Shown piece after piece: positions 41,376 to 51,208 of a stretch of 64,000 nt of DNA. The position numbers and the translations under genes were made by a program. Every line of letters starts with the position of its first letter. Position 1 is the stretch's first letter. The notes below the pieces were generated by a model. The model did not search any database. It was given only the letters and a program-made list of their open reading frames with translations, and was not told the origin of the DNA. The stretch is from Halomonas sp. 54_146. Lineage in GTDB: Bacteria; Pseudomonadota; Gammaproteobacteria; Pseudomonadales; Halomonadaceae. Location of the stretch: positions 62,001 to 126,000 of the forward strand of contig NZ_LGEN01000005.1 of the NCBI RefSeq assembly GCF_001507855.1, read 5' to 3'.

Positions 41376-42926
41376 TTACTGACGAATACCCGACTTGCCT
41401 GGCGATAAAATACCGTTAGGGTCTAGTGCGTTCTTCAGTGCGGTATGTACATTGCGCAGCGGCTCGCCAAACGTACCGGCGACCTGCTCCATAAACTCAG
41501 TGTTAGTGCGGTAGAGGCCATAGCCACGCTTAGCAAACTCATCAATCAGCTCAGCGAAACAGTCGTGAGCACGCTGGGTCTCTTCGGGGTCTTCACGGTT
41601 GTAGAGCAGGTCGATGACGTGGTGCATATCGCGCCAGCCAACGATGTATTCGGCCACGTAGTCAAAGCCGTATTTGCCGAGAATCTGCTGGGCCAATTCG
41701 GTCTGATCTTTGGTTTCGCTGCCCTTGGCCTGAGACACCGGCGCAAACCACATAGAACCACCGCCCCCACGCCAGTTGTAAAGGCCGAATTCCTGCAGGT
41801 TCATGTCACCTTTCATCAGTGCTGAGCGATACTCGAAGCCACCGCCCCGCTTTTCAGCTTCTTCACCGTACATGATGTTGGCTTTGCCGCTGGCGCTGAA
41901 GGCCTGCTCAACGATCTTCCAGTTGACCTCAATTTGCTCAGGCGTGCCGTAGAGCGCCGCGTAGACGTTCCATTCACCGATGCCCTCGTCGGCCTTGATG
42001 CGCTCGATGGCTTCTCTGGGGATAGATTCTTTACCGTTGTAGTAGTCTTTGCGCACTACGTGGGTACCTGCATCCCACAGGGTATGCACAATCACTACCG
42101 CGTTAGGAATAATTTGCGCGATACGCAGCGGGCGCAGCACATCAACAATTTCAGCGATATCTTCAGGATCTTGATACTGGATCAAGAAAGGCCGGTACGC
42201 CGGTGGCTCAGGCATCAGCCACAGCCCCATTTTGGTCACGACACCGTAGTTAGACTGAGTGAAGAGGCCGTCAATGTAAGGCCCATAACCCCATTTAAAC
42301 ACCTGCCACGAGCTGGAATTTTCAATACCGCCCATCCCGGTGCGAATCATCTCGCCGTTGGCCAGCACTACTTCCATACCGCACTGAAACATAAAGTGCT
42401 CGCCGTAGGGGGTATAGCCCACACCGCGGTCTAGCGTATTGCCCACTGGCCCTGCAATGGCAGACGGCGCTGGCGGGTCTAGCCACAGCTTGTAGCCTTT
42501 CTCTTTGATATAGTCGTAAAGCTGCTGATAGGTAACGCCCGGCTCAATCAGCGCCGTACAGACCTCTGGGTCTACGTTGATAATACGGTTCAAACGGTGC
42601 AAATCGAGGATAACCTGCCCGGTGGCACCCGGCGCTGCCGAGCCATAGCCAAGGTTTTTACCCGTAGAAATAGTCCAGATCGGCACTTTGTACTGGTTGC
42701 AGATGCGGACAATTTCCTGCACCTGCTCAGCTTCGTTGGGTAGCAACGCTGCCGACGGAATATAGTCGGCGTCGTCACCGGCCATCATGATTTTGGTATA
42801 GGGCGCTAGCTGTTCGCTCTCGGTCAGAACACTCTCGCTGCCAATCGTGTCGCGAAACAGGTTTAACGCGGCATCGAAATCGGCCTCTGCAACGCCTTTA
42901 GGCAAAATACGCTGTGTCGTGCTCAT
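41376..42926 (-). CDS. pchF: 4-cresol dehydrogenase (hydroxylating) flavoprotein subunit
   Basis: VAO/PCMH-family: YKVPIWTISTGKNLGYGSAAPGATGQVILDLHRLNRI, GNTLDRGVGYTPYGEHFMFQCGMEVVLANGEMIRTGMG. Confidence 0.87.
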   Translation of the reverse strand: MSTTQRILPKGVAEADFDAALNLFRDTIGSESVLTESEQLAPYTKIMMAGDDADYIPSAALLPNEAEQVQEIVRICNQYKVPIWTISTGKNLGYGSAAPGATGQVILDLHRLNRIINVDPEVCTALIEPGVTYQQLYDYIKEKGYKLWLDPPAPSAIAGPVGNTLDRGVGYTPYGEHFMFQCGMEVVLANGEMIRTGMGGIENSSSWQVFKWGYGPYIDGLFTQSNYGVVTKMGLWLMPEPPAYRPFLIQYQDPEDIAEIVDVLRPLRIAQIIPNAVVIVHTLWDAGTHVVRKDYYNGKESIPREAIERIKADEGIGEWNVYAALYGTPEQIEVNWKIVEQAFSASGKANIMYGEEAEKRGGGFEYRSALMKGDMNLQEFGLYNWRGGGGSMWFAPVSQAKGSETKDQTELAQQILGKYGFDYVAEYIVGWRDMHHVIDLLYNREDPEETQRAHDCFAELIDEFAKRGYGLYRTNTEFMEQVAGTFGEPLRNVHTALKNALDPNGILSPGKSGIRQ

Positions 42927-42991
42927 AAATGTGTCTCTCGATTATTGTGCTTTAAATTCAGGGCGATTTAGAGATTCAAGGTGCTTTAACG

Positions 42992-43528
42992 TCACAGTTG
43001 GACCAAAAAGCTCAGCTCGCTACCGCTCGCCGTCGTTGCCGTGCGCTGGAAGCGTTGAGCATGACGGTGACGATCAGAGGTCAACGCTAAGCGGGCATAC
43101 TCACGCCCTAATGACGCCTGCCAACTGCCGGTTTCAATGGCCAAGGGTTCGATCACAGGGCCACGGTGGCTTAACAGCTGGTGCTGGTCTGGCGCGTGAC
43201 GCCCCAGCGCAAGCAGCCGACCACGCCCGGCAAGTAGGCTGGTCAGCAGCACGATGCCAGACTCATCGGTAAAGCCGGCGGCCAGCGTACCCGTGGGTAA
43301 CGCACTCAGCGCCAGCGGATTAAAGGCACCTTCATAGCGGGGTTGCAAGCCTAGCTGACGCAGCCCAAGCCCAAGCTCCGTGGTCGATTGATCATGACCA
43401 TAAAGCGTAATGTGGCCTTGCAGCGGCACACTGGCCGGGTTCGCGGCGAAGGCGCTGGCTAGCGATAACGGAGCGGTAGCGCCCAGTAAAAAGCTGTTTT
43501 TGAGTAACGCTCGGCGAGTTAACTTCAT
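42992..43528 (-). CDS. Secreted hypothetical protein in the pchX position
   Basis: MKLTRRALLKNSFLLGATAPLSLASAFA signal peptide; between pchC and pchF. Confidence 0.6.
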   Translation of the reverse strand: MKLTRRALLKNSFLLGATAPLSLASAFAANPASVPLQGHITLYGHDQSTTELGLGLRQLGLQPRYEGAFNPLALSALPTGTLAAGFTDESGIVLLTSLLAGRGRLLALGRHAPDQHQLLSHRGPVIEPLAIETGSWQASLGREYARLALTSDRHRHAQRFQRTATTASGSELSFLVQL

Positions 43529-43533
43529 GGCAT

Positions 43534-43944
43534 TTACTCCTCACCGGCAGCGGCATTTGCCAGTTCACCGCGCAGTAACGCATCAATCAGTTCGTCAAGT
43601 TCTGCATTGCTAACTTTGGCTTCACGCAGTGAAGGCATGGCAGCACGGCCTTGCCGCACCGTGTTACGAATATAAGTGCCGCGTGCTTCCCAGGCAGTCT
43701 CGGGGAAAGGCATGGTAATCATGGGGCCAACGGCTTTATCCAGGTTGTGACAATGAGAGCAAACCTGCCGATACACTTCGGCAGGTTCACGCTCTTCAGC
43801 GGCAACGCTTGTAGTAGCCAGTGGCAGCAATAGGCTACCCGCCACTAGAAGGCGTTTAAACGTAGAAGAGGAAAGCAGCCGAAGCGGCATGCGGGCAGGG
43901 GCTGGGGTGTCTACAGTGTACCGATTGATTGTTATGTTGTGCAT
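43534..43944 (-). CDS. pchC: Class I cytochrome c, p-cresol methylhydroxylase cytochrome subunit
   Basis: Signal peptide, haem site CSHCH, single-haem ~14 kDa, adjacent to pchF. Confidence 0.78.
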   Translation of the reverse strand: MHNITINRYTVDTPAPARMPLRLLSSSTFKRLLVAGSLLLPLATTSVAAEEREPAEVYRQVCSHCHNLDKAVGPMITMPFPETAWEARGTYIRNTVRQGRAAMPSLREAKVSNAELDELIDALLRGELANAAAGEE

Positions 43945-44078
43945 ATTAGCATCATCCGTTATTTCGCCAAGGGTATGTCAGTTGCAAGGTACCCAGTACG
44001 GCCATTGAGAGTCTAAAACAAGAGCCTAAAACTTTAGTATAAATCAATGGTTTATCGCTGGCCTCATGGCAACTACCT

Positions 44079-44094
44079 ATCAAAATCCGTGCCG
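44079..44094 (-). promoter_or_regulatory. Candidate sigma-54 -24/-12 promoter for pchC operon
   Basis: Minus strand CGGCACG-GATT-TTGAT vs TGGCACGN4TTGCA; correct spacing, -12 element is GA instead of GC. Confidence 0.5.
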
Positions 44095-44183
44095 ATATTA
44101 AAAATAATACAGCTATCAAGGGGTTAGTAGACCAGTATGGCACCACCGTCTGCTTAGCGAACGTCTGTTCGCAAATAGCGTTT

Positions 44184-44214
44184 AATCATTTGATTAACGC
44201 TTCATCAAATGATC
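44184..44214. promoter_or_regulatory. Candidate UAS inverted repeat for the XylR/DmpR-type activator
   Basis: AATCATTTGAT-N9-ATCAAATGATC, 10/11 arm match, about 90-120 bp upstream of the candidate -24 element. Confidence 0.6.
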
Positions 44215-44240
44215 AACCTGTTTTCGACCATGCCATCCTT

Positions 44241-44292
44241 GCGCTTTTTCAACGTGCTTTTTCGAAGTGCTTTTTTAACGTGCTTTTCCAAG
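44241..44292. repeat. 13-bp tandem repeat x4 upstream of the sigma-54 activator gene
   Basis: GCGCTTTTTCAAC|GTGCTTTTTCGAA|GTGCTTTTTTAAC|GTGCTTTTCCAAG. Confidence 0.9.
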
Positions 44293-44364
44293 GCTGCAGG
44301 CCAAGTGATACCCTTACTCGTTCACCTCCAGCCCCCTTCCCTTTTAATCTCAACGTGAGTCGGT

Positions 44365-46071
44365 ATGTTTCTTTCATCCTCAGACTACCCAAACGCTCGC
44401 GACTTAATGGACGCGTTGCGCTTTTTGCCAGAAGAAGGCCAAATTTGGCTAGGCGAGCAACGTATGCTGCTAATGCCGCTTGCCGCGTCGACATTTTTTC
44501 GCAACGAACTCATTACGACATTAGGCATGGAGCGCGCCCGCGGCCTTTTTATGCGCCTGGGGTACTATTCAGGGCTGATGGATGCCGAGCTGGGCGCGTC
44601 GTTAAGGGGGGAACGTTTAGGATTGGAAGACAGTTTTCTCGCCGGGCCACAGCTTCATGCGCTGCAAGGGCATGTGCAGGCAGTCCCTATCAGCCTGGAA
44701 ATAAATCTAGAAGAGGATCGCTTTTATAGCGAATTTATCTGGAAAGACTCGTTTGAGGTAGATGTATGGCGCTCTCGCGGGCAACAGCGCGAACCGGCCT
44801 GTTGGACACTGCTCGGTTACGCCTCTGGCTACGCCACCCAACTCCTGGGGCGCGAAGTTCAGTATAGAGAGGTGAGTTGCCGCTCCTGTGGTGACGACAA
44901 CTGCCGCATTATTGGCAAGCTGGCAGAAGAATGGCCTGACCACGCCGCCTTTGCTGACTTACTGCGTGAAGCCCCTTTGATCGATGAGCTTTACGAACTT
45001 CAAGCGCGTATTGCCACACTGGAAAGCGACCTGGCGCGCACCCGCGAAACGGAAAGCTGGGGGCCAATTGGTTCAACGCCCGCCTTTCGCGAAATGCTCA
45101 CCATGCTCGATAGCGCAGCACCCTCTGAAGTGCCCGTGTTGCTACTGGGTGAAACCGGCACGGGAAAAGAAATTCTTGCGCGACGTTTGCACGATAATAG
45201 CCTTCGCGCCAGCGGGCCGTTTATTGCCGTGAACTGCGCGGCCATACCGCCTGAACTGATAGAGTCAGAGCTATTTGGCGTCGAAAAAGGAGCCTACACT
45301 GGGGCGGTGCAGTCGCGTATGGGGCGTTTTGAACGCGCCGATGGTGGCACCCTTTTTCTGGATGAGCTGGCTGAGCTTTCGCCGCGCGCGCAGGCAGCGC
45401 TGTTACGTGTGTTGCAGGAAGGCCAGATTGAACGCGTGGGCGGCGAGAGCGTCACCGAGGTCAACGTGCGTATCGTTGCCGCTACGCATACCGATTTACT
45501 CACCCGTGTTGAACAGGGAAGTTTTCGCCAGGATCTGTTTTATCGCCTAAACGCCTTTACCTTGAACGTGCCACCGCTGTGCCAGCGCCTGGACGATATC
45601 GTGCCCTTGGCGAAGCATTTTCTCAGCCATTTTGAACATCACTACCAACGCCGCACTCTGGGGTTTTCCGATCAGGCGCGCTCTGCCATGCACCAGTACC
45701 GCTGGCCAGGCAACGTGCGCGAGCTCAAAAATTGCGTCGAACGCGGTGTGATTCTTACCCCGGATAATAAACACCTAACCGAAAAAGCCTTATTCGGTGA
45801 TTACCGCGTACCCACCCTGGAACGCGAAAAAGCGCAAGGCTTGAACGATACCGGCATGCTGATGCCATCACCGGATGAGCATTCCAGCAACGCATCGCCC
45901 CGCCAGCGTATTCAACCGTTACTAGACGCTGGCATGACCTTGGAAGAAGTAGAAAAAGCACTCATCCAAGCCGTTAATAGTGATAGCGGCGGCAATATAA
46001 CGGCAGCGGCACAGCGGCTGGGAATGACCCGTGCAGCCTATGCCTACCGTCTGAAAAAACATCAACTGTGA
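44365..46071 (+). CDS. XylR/DmpR-type sigma-54-dependent aromatic-responsive activator (XylR_N, V4R, AAA+, Fis HTH)
   Basis: GQIWLGEQRMLLMPLAASTFFRNELITTLGMERARGLFMRLGYYSG; V4R CRSCGDDNCR; AAA+ GETGTGKE, GAYTGAVQSRMGRFERADGGTLFLDE. Confidence 0.93.
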   Translation: MFLSSSDYPNARDLMDALRFLPEEGQIWLGEQRMLLMPLAASTFFRNELITTLGMERARGLFMRLGYYSGLMDAELGASLRGERLGLEDSFLAGPQLHALQGHVQAVPISLEINLEEDRFYSEFIWKDSFEVDVWRSRGQQREPACWTLLGYASGYATQLLGREVQYREVSCRSCGDDNCRIIGKLAEEWPDHAAFADLLREAPLIDELYELQARIATLESDLARTRETESWGPIGSTPAFREMLTMLDSAAPSEVPVLLLGETGTGKEILARRLHDNSLRASGPFIAVNCAAIPPELIESELFGVEKGAYTGAVQSRMGRFERADGGTLFLDELAELSPRAQAALLRVLQEGQIERVGGESVTEVNVRIVAATHTDLLTRVEQGSFRQDLFYRLNAFTLNVPPLCQRLDDIVPLAKHFLSHFEHHYQRRTLGFSDQARSAMHQYRWPGNVRELKNCVERGVILTPDNKHLTEKALFGDYRVPTLEREKAQGLNDTGMLMPSPDEHSSNASPRQRIQPLLDAGMTLEEVEKALIQAVNSDSGGNITAAAQRLGMTRAAYAYRLKKHQL

Positions 46072-46099
46072 CTACATCACACCGTAAAATTGTCTCCCG

Positions 46100-47017
46100 C
46101 TAACGGTCCCAGGGCGGAACAGGGGCCAGCGACTCGAACAAGTAGTCGAGGAAAGCACGAACTTTGCGTGAGCGAAGACGCCGTTCGGTGGTCAGTACGT
46201 GGATGTCGCGGCGGCCCGGCATAACCTCGCAGCGCCAGGAGTCGAGCAGAGCAACCAGCGCGCCCGTTTTGAGTTCGTCGGCAATCAGCCAGGTCGGAAA
46301 CATTACTAGCCCCTGCCCCAGCAAGGCGGCATGAACCAGGCTGATGGCATCGTTGCTGTAGAGATTGCCAGTGACCTCGAAAGGCGTCGCGCTGACCTGA
46401 TCAGGTGCTTGAAAGTACCAGCGCTGACGGCCCATCTCGCCCTGATAGAGCAGGCAATTATGACGAGCGAGTGTCTCCGGCGAGTCGGGTTCGCCATGTG
46501 CCTGAAGATAGCTCGGCGATGCAGCGATCACGTAATTCATCGGTGCCAAACGACGCGCGACGAGCGACGAATCTGAGAGATCACCCACACGGAAGGTGAT
46601 GTCGTGCCCTTCGCGCACCGGATCGACCACATGGTCATTAAGCTGCAGTTCGGCCTTGATAGAAGGATACCGCTCCTGAAAGTGATGAAGCAGGGGCACG
46701 ATCTGGCGCTGACCAAAAGCTACCGGTGCATTGATGCGTAGCATGCCGCTGGGCTCAGCACCAGGATGCGCCAGCGCCTCCGTCGCGATGTCTAGCTGTT
46801 CCAGAATGTCGCGCACCTCTTGGTAATAGCGCCAGCCCGCCTCAGTCAGCGTCACCGCACGGGTATGCCGGTAAAGCAACGGCTGACCCACGGCCTCTTC
46901 CAAACCTTGGATCTGCCGGGAAATCGAGGAAACCGCTCGATGGAAGTGGCGAGCGGTAGCGGTGAAGCTTCCCGTGGCAGCGACACGCTCGAAGACGCGC
47001 AGGGCATTGAGATCCAT
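46100..47017 (-). CDS. LysR-family transcriptional regulator
   Basis: MDLNALRVFERVAATGSFTATARHFHRAVSSISRQIQGLE plus LysR effector domain. Confidence 0.9.
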   Translation of the reverse strand: MDLNALRVFERVAATGSFTATARHFHRAVSSISRQIQGLEEAVGQPLLYRHTRAVTLTEAGWRYYQEVRDILEQLDIATEALAHPGAEPSGMLRINAPVAFGQRQIVPLLHHFQERYPSIKAELQLNDHVVDPVREGHDITFRVGDLSDSSLVARRLAPMNYVIAASPSYLQAHGEPDSPETLARHNCLLYQGEMGRQRWYFQAPDQVSATPFEVTGNLYSNDAISLVHAALLGQGLVMFPTWLIADELKTGALVALLDSWRCEVMPGRRDIHVLTTERRLRSRKVRAFLDYLFESLAPVPPWDR

Positions 47018-47158
47018 CGTGTTGAAACTCTTTGAGTTGCGTTCCATGCAATAAAGCTTTGCAGTGCTTTCGATTGTGGCAATGGATAACCGCTACCAGA
47101 ATACAGGCATCGGCTACCTACTTGGGTACCAGACATCGTTCACGCAAGGAGACATCAC

Positions 47159-48217
47159 ATGCGGAAAGGTACTGCACTTGTCGTCGGTGCCACCGGGATT
47201 ACCGGTGGTAATCTGGCATCCTACTTAGTTGCCAGCGGTTGGACGGTCTATGGGCTTTCCCGTCGCGCGAGCGAACAGAGCGGCGTAATTCCGGTTGCCA
47301 CGGATTTGCTCGACGCGTCGGCTACCCGAGAGGCGCTGGCTGGCCTGCCGATCACTCATGTCTTTTACTGCACTTGGATTCGCCGCGATAACGAGAAAGC
47401 CAATGTTGAGGCCAATAGAGCCATGATGCGCAATCTCTTCTCGGCGCTCAGTGACGTCGATCTACAGCACGCCTCACTGGTCACAGGAACCAAGCAGTAT
47501 CTTGGTTCGTTTGAAGCCTACGGCAGCGGTCGCATTGAAACACCTTTCCGTGAATCGGAGCCTCGTGTTCCCGGCGACAACTTTTATTACGCGCTGGAGG
47601 ACGTACTATTCGAAACCGCCGAGCGTCAAGGCTTCGCCTGGAACGTGCACCGTCCGCACACGGTGATTGGTTACGCCCGCGGTAACGCCATGAACATGGG
47701 CACCACGCTTGCCGTCTACGCCTCAATCTGTAAGGAGACCGGGAAGCCATTCGTATTCCCAGGTTCGCAGATTCAATGGAACGCGTTGACTGATATGACC
47801 GACGCGCTGGTGCTGGCACGCCAGATGGAGTGGGCCGCGACGACACCAGGGGCGGCGAATCAGGCATTTAACACGGTCAACGGTGACGTTTTTCGCTGGC
47901 GCCGCATGTGGCGCGAGATCGGCGAGTACTTCGGCCTTGAAGTGGCAGATTGCCCCGAGACGCCGCAGCCACTGGACGCCCAAATGGCCGGGGTCGACGC
48001 CACTTGGCGCAACATTGCCAAAAAGCATAATCTGATAGAGCCGGATGTCGCCAAGCTCGCGTCCTGGTGGCACACCGACGCCGATCTGGGTCGCGACCAG
48101 GAGTGTGTCAACGATACCGCCAAGTCACGCGATTTCGGTTTCGACCACTTCCGCGAGACCCGCGCTGCCTTCTTCGACCTATTCGATCGCCTGCGCGCCG
48201 AGAAGATTATTCCCTGA
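47159..48217 (+). CDS. SDR/epimerase-fold oxidoreductase, PRISE (progesterone 5-beta-reductase/iridoid synthase)-like
   Basis: TALVVGATGITGGNLASYLVASGWTVYGLSRR; HVFYCTW; FYYALEDVLFE; HRPHTVIGYARGNAMNMG. Confidence 0.82.
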   Translation: MRKGTALVVGATGITGGNLASYLVASGWTVYGLSRRASEQSGVIPVATDLLDASATREALAGLPITHVFYCTWIRRDNEKANVEANRAMMRNLFSALSDVDLQHASLVTGTKQYLGSFEAYGSGRIETPFRESEPRVPGDNFYYALEDVLFETAERQGFAWNVHRPHTVIGYARGNAMNMGTTLAVYASICKETGKPFVFPGSQIQWNALTDMTDALVLARQMEWAATTPGAANQAFNTVNGDVFRWRRMWREIGEYFGLEVADCPETPQPLDAQMAGVDATWRNIAKKHNLIEPDVAKLASWWHTDADLGRDQECVNDTAKSRDFGFDHFRETRAAFFDLFDRLRAEKIIP

Positions 48218-50131
48218 TCGCAGATTATCGCGTATTAGCGCGGCGGAATGTCTGGCGCGGTTGGCGAGCTCCCCTTGCTGCGCATGGCTAAGCGTGCGGG
48301 CTAAGCGTTCAAGGGCGGCAGCCGCGTCAAGCGGCGCTTGGCGCAGGTGGGCAACGTGGCGCAGGCTGGCATCCAAACGACGCGCCAAATGGGGGGTTGC
48401 TTGCTCTCGATACGCTTGTAAGGCAAGCAGCGTTTCCCCTAGCGTAAGTGCCGTTAAGCAGCCATCCACTACGTGGTGGGTGGGTTCGCCCTGCACATGC
48501 GCCCAGTGCACCAGGCGCATCACACGGTGATAAAGCCGCGCCTGCCAAATCTCATCACGCCCGCTGTTTTCACGCACCGCCATCGTTTCAAGCTCTTTCA
48601 GCATCATGCCGGCAAGCTGTTGCTGCCGGCGCCGCGCATTGGTAGGAAAAATCAACCGAAAGGCGATTAACGCCAGCAGCGGGCCTGCCACTACCGCCAA
48701 CGCTAGCGCCAGCGAATGGCTAAAAGAGCCAGAAAGCGGCAGGCTGGGTTGCGATAGCAGCAGTAAGATCATCACGTAGTCGATGGACCCATTCATCGTG
48801 CGCCGGTGGGCAAAGGGGATCACCGTCATCAAAATCAGCGGCAGCAATATCGCCACCAGCTGCCATTCGGCCTCTGCCCACGGCCACAGCAACCACCGCA
48901 CACCCACCGCCATGAGCGCGCCCACCGCTTGCCAAGCGAGAATATGGCGCATGATCCACGCTGGATTCTCGAAGGTGGAAAAAAGCGTCACCATCACCGA
49001 AGTACCCAGCATCACATACGCCCCAGCGGGCCAGCCGGTAGCCACCCACGTTAGGCCGATCACCAACAACACCCCCGTGGTGCGCAGCATGGCGTGGCTC
49101 GCATGCACCCAGTCACGGTGGCGAATCACTAAGCGCCGTGCCGCCTCACGCTGAATGCGCCCGGTATCGCGAAAGCGTTGGCGTGCTAGTAGCGCATCGG
49201 CAAGACGCCCCAACACGCTGGCCAGTGCCGCATCGTTGGCCGCTAAACCCTGGGCGCGCTTTAGGTGCTCGGCCACCGCAGGCAGCGGCTCAGCGTTATC
49301 CATTGAAAGCGCAGCATCGGCCACCGCATGGCCCGCTTCAACATGGCGCGCCCCTTGTTGGCAGCGACGCAACCACAGCAAGGTTGCCGTGAGCGCCGCT
49401 AATATGGAGCGCTGAGAGCGTGCCGAATGACGCGCACGGCGCGAACCAGCGGCACTGGGTTCCAGCTGCGCTTCTATTACCGCAATATCGGCGAGTAGCT
49501 CGTTAGGTGCTGGTGCAGCCCCTGCCGATGAGTGATTCAGCCGTGCTGCCAATAAATGAAGTACCCGTGCCGTACTGCGTCGGCCGCGTTCTTCAAGGTC
49601 GCTGCGCGGTGCGCGGGGGGTCAGTAATAGGCCCACCAGCAGCGCCATGGCAACCCCGACCAGCACGGTCAGCAGGCGGTCGGCACCGAGCGCCAGGGTA
49701 TTCATTCCCGAGGCGGTTCCCAACAGTGCCACCATAGAAGCGGAGTAGCCTGATAACAGCGTGGCGTAAGAAATCATGCTGTGCAGCGCGTTCCCCAGCC
49801 CAGCACACAGCCCGACCCACAGCGCCAGCCCGATGACGAGCCACAGCAGGCTCTCCCCCGCTGCCAGCAACAACAACAGCCCAACCGCGGTGCCCACCAA
49901 GGTGCCGACAACGCGATAGAGGCTCTTCTCAACCAGCAGCGCACGTACCGGCTGAGAGGCGGCCCAAACGGTCATCGCCGACCACTGCGGGTGTTCCAAA
50001 CCAATGGCCCACGCCACGCACAAGGCTAAGCAAGACGCTAGCGCCGTGCGCAGCCCAAAGCGCAAGCGCTCGACATCAAAGCCGTGGTGGGAAAGCCAAC
50101 GCACCAAGCGCTGCCGGTGGCTGGAGGTCAT
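48179..50131 (-). CDS. FUSC/AaeB-like aromatic acid efflux membrane protein
   Basis: ~650 aa, two sets of TM helices; FGLRTALASCLALCVAWAIGLEHPQWSAMTVWAASQP typical of AaeB/FUSC; start assigned at MTSSHRQ. Confidence 0.83.
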   Translation of the reverse strand: MTSSHRQRLVRWLSHHGFDVERLRFGLRTALASCLALCVAWAIGLEHPQWSAMTVWAASQPVRALLVEKSLYRVVGTLVGTAVGLLLLLAAGESLLWLVIGLALWVGLCAGLGNALHSMISYATLLSGYSASMVALLGTASGMNTLALGADRLLTVLVGVAMALLVGLLLTPRAPRSDLEERGRRSTARVLHLLAARLNHSSAGAAPAPNELLADIAVIEAQLEPSAAGSRRARHSARSQRSILAALTATLLWLRRCQQGARHVEAGHAVADAALSMDNAEPLPAVAEHLKRAQGLAANDAALASVLGRLADALLARQRFRDTGRIQREAARRLVIRHRDWVHASHAMLRTTGVLLVIGLTWVATGWPAGAYVMLGTSVMVTLFSTFENPAWIMRHILAWQAVGALMAVGVRWLLWPWAEAEWQLVAILLPLILMTVIPFAHRRTMNGSIDYVMILLLLSQPSLPLSGSFSHSLALALAVVAGPLLALIAFRLIFPTNARRRQQQLAGMMLKELETMAVRENSGRDEIWQARLYHRVMRLVHWAHVQGEPTHHVVDGCLTALTLGETLLALQAYREQATPHLARRLDASLRHVAHLRQAPLDAAAALERLARTLSHAQQGELANRARHSAALIRDNLRSGNNLLGAQAIE

Positions 50132-50188
50132 GGCATTTTCTTCCAAGTAAATTAACCAAGTAAGTGAAATAAGATTAATCAAACGAGC

Positions 50189-51091
50189 TTAATGAGCTGA
50201 TGGCGCAAAGGCTTCAACCAAGGTATCAATCATCGCTCGTACCTTGGCCGGGGGGCGGCGATCAGGCGGAAAAAGCACATGCAGCCCGCCTAAATCCAGC
50301 ATCGGTTGATCAAGCGTTAACGCCACCAAAGTGCCCTGCGCTAACGCCTCTGCCACAATGAAATTAGGCTGATAGATCACGCCCTGGCCACCCAGCGCGG
50401 CTGCCAACAGGGCATCACCATTATTGGATTTAAGATTACCGTGCACCGGCACCTGAATATTACCTTCGCGGCCAAACGCCCACGTGCCCCGCCCCTGCAA
50501 GGGTGAAAGGGTGTAGCTTAAGCAATTATGCTGGCTAAGTTCCGCCACGCGCTGGGGTGTGCCGTGGCGCGACAAGTAGTCAGGCGAGGCACATACCCAC
50601 ATCGGGCAATTGCCCAAGCGCCGCGCTTTAAGCGAGCTGTCGCTTAAATGCCCAATTCGAATCACCAGATCCCAGCCTTCTTGCATCAAGTCATGCTGGG
50701 CATCGCTCAGGCTTAGCTCTACCTCAACCTGCGGGTAACGACGGCTAAACGCCGGCAGTAACGGCGCGATAAAGCGTGCCCCGAAGGTAAGTGGCACGTT
50801 CATACGCAGCCGCCCGACGGCTTCCATTCCCTGAGCAGTCACCCCCGCCTCTGCTTCCTCCACTTCCTGCACGATACGTCGGCAGGCATCGAGGTAGTCG
50901 CGGCCGGCATCCGTTAACACCAAACGCCGCGTTGTACGGTGCAATAGTTTAACGCCCAAGCGCTTTTCTAAGGCGTCCATATGCTTGGTCGCCATCGCCG
51001 GCGATATGCCCAGAGCTCGCCCCGCCGCCGAAAGGCTACCGCGGCTGTGCGCCTCAACAAACATCTGCATACCGGTTAGGCGATCCAACAT
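50189..51091 (-). CDS. LysR-family transcriptional regulator
   Basis: MLDRLTGMQMFVEAHSRGSLSAAGRALGISPAMATKHMDALEKRLGVKLLHRTTRRL. Confidence 0.92.
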   Translation of the reverse strand: MLDRLTGMQMFVEAHSRGSLSAAGRALGISPAMATKHMDALEKRLGVKLLHRTTRRLVLTDAGRDYLDACRRIVQEVEEAEAGVTAQGMEAVGRLRMNVPLTFGARFIAPLLPAFSRRYPQVEVELSLSDAQHDLMQEGWDLVIRIGHLSDSSLKARRLGNCPMWVCASPDYLSRHGTPQRVAELSQHNCLSYTLSPLQGRGTWAFGREGNIQVPVHGNLKSNNGDALLAAALGGQGVIYQPNFIVAEALAQGTLVALTLDQPMLDLGGLHVLFPPDRRPPAKVRAMIDTLVEAFAPSAH

Positions 51092-51208
51092 TCACTTCTC
51101 ACTCACAGTTAACAGTGTTCGTAATACTACCATGTTCTCTTACTTAAAGAATAAAGCTAAAGTAACGCTCATTCGCTTAAGCGGCTACAAGCCACAGGAG
51201 CATTGCTT

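Noticed and set aside
44137-44154. Plus-strand TGGCACCACCGTCTGC as a sigma-54 promoter for the activator gene
   Set aside because: GG to GC spacing is one nucleotide too long for a functional -24/-12 element.
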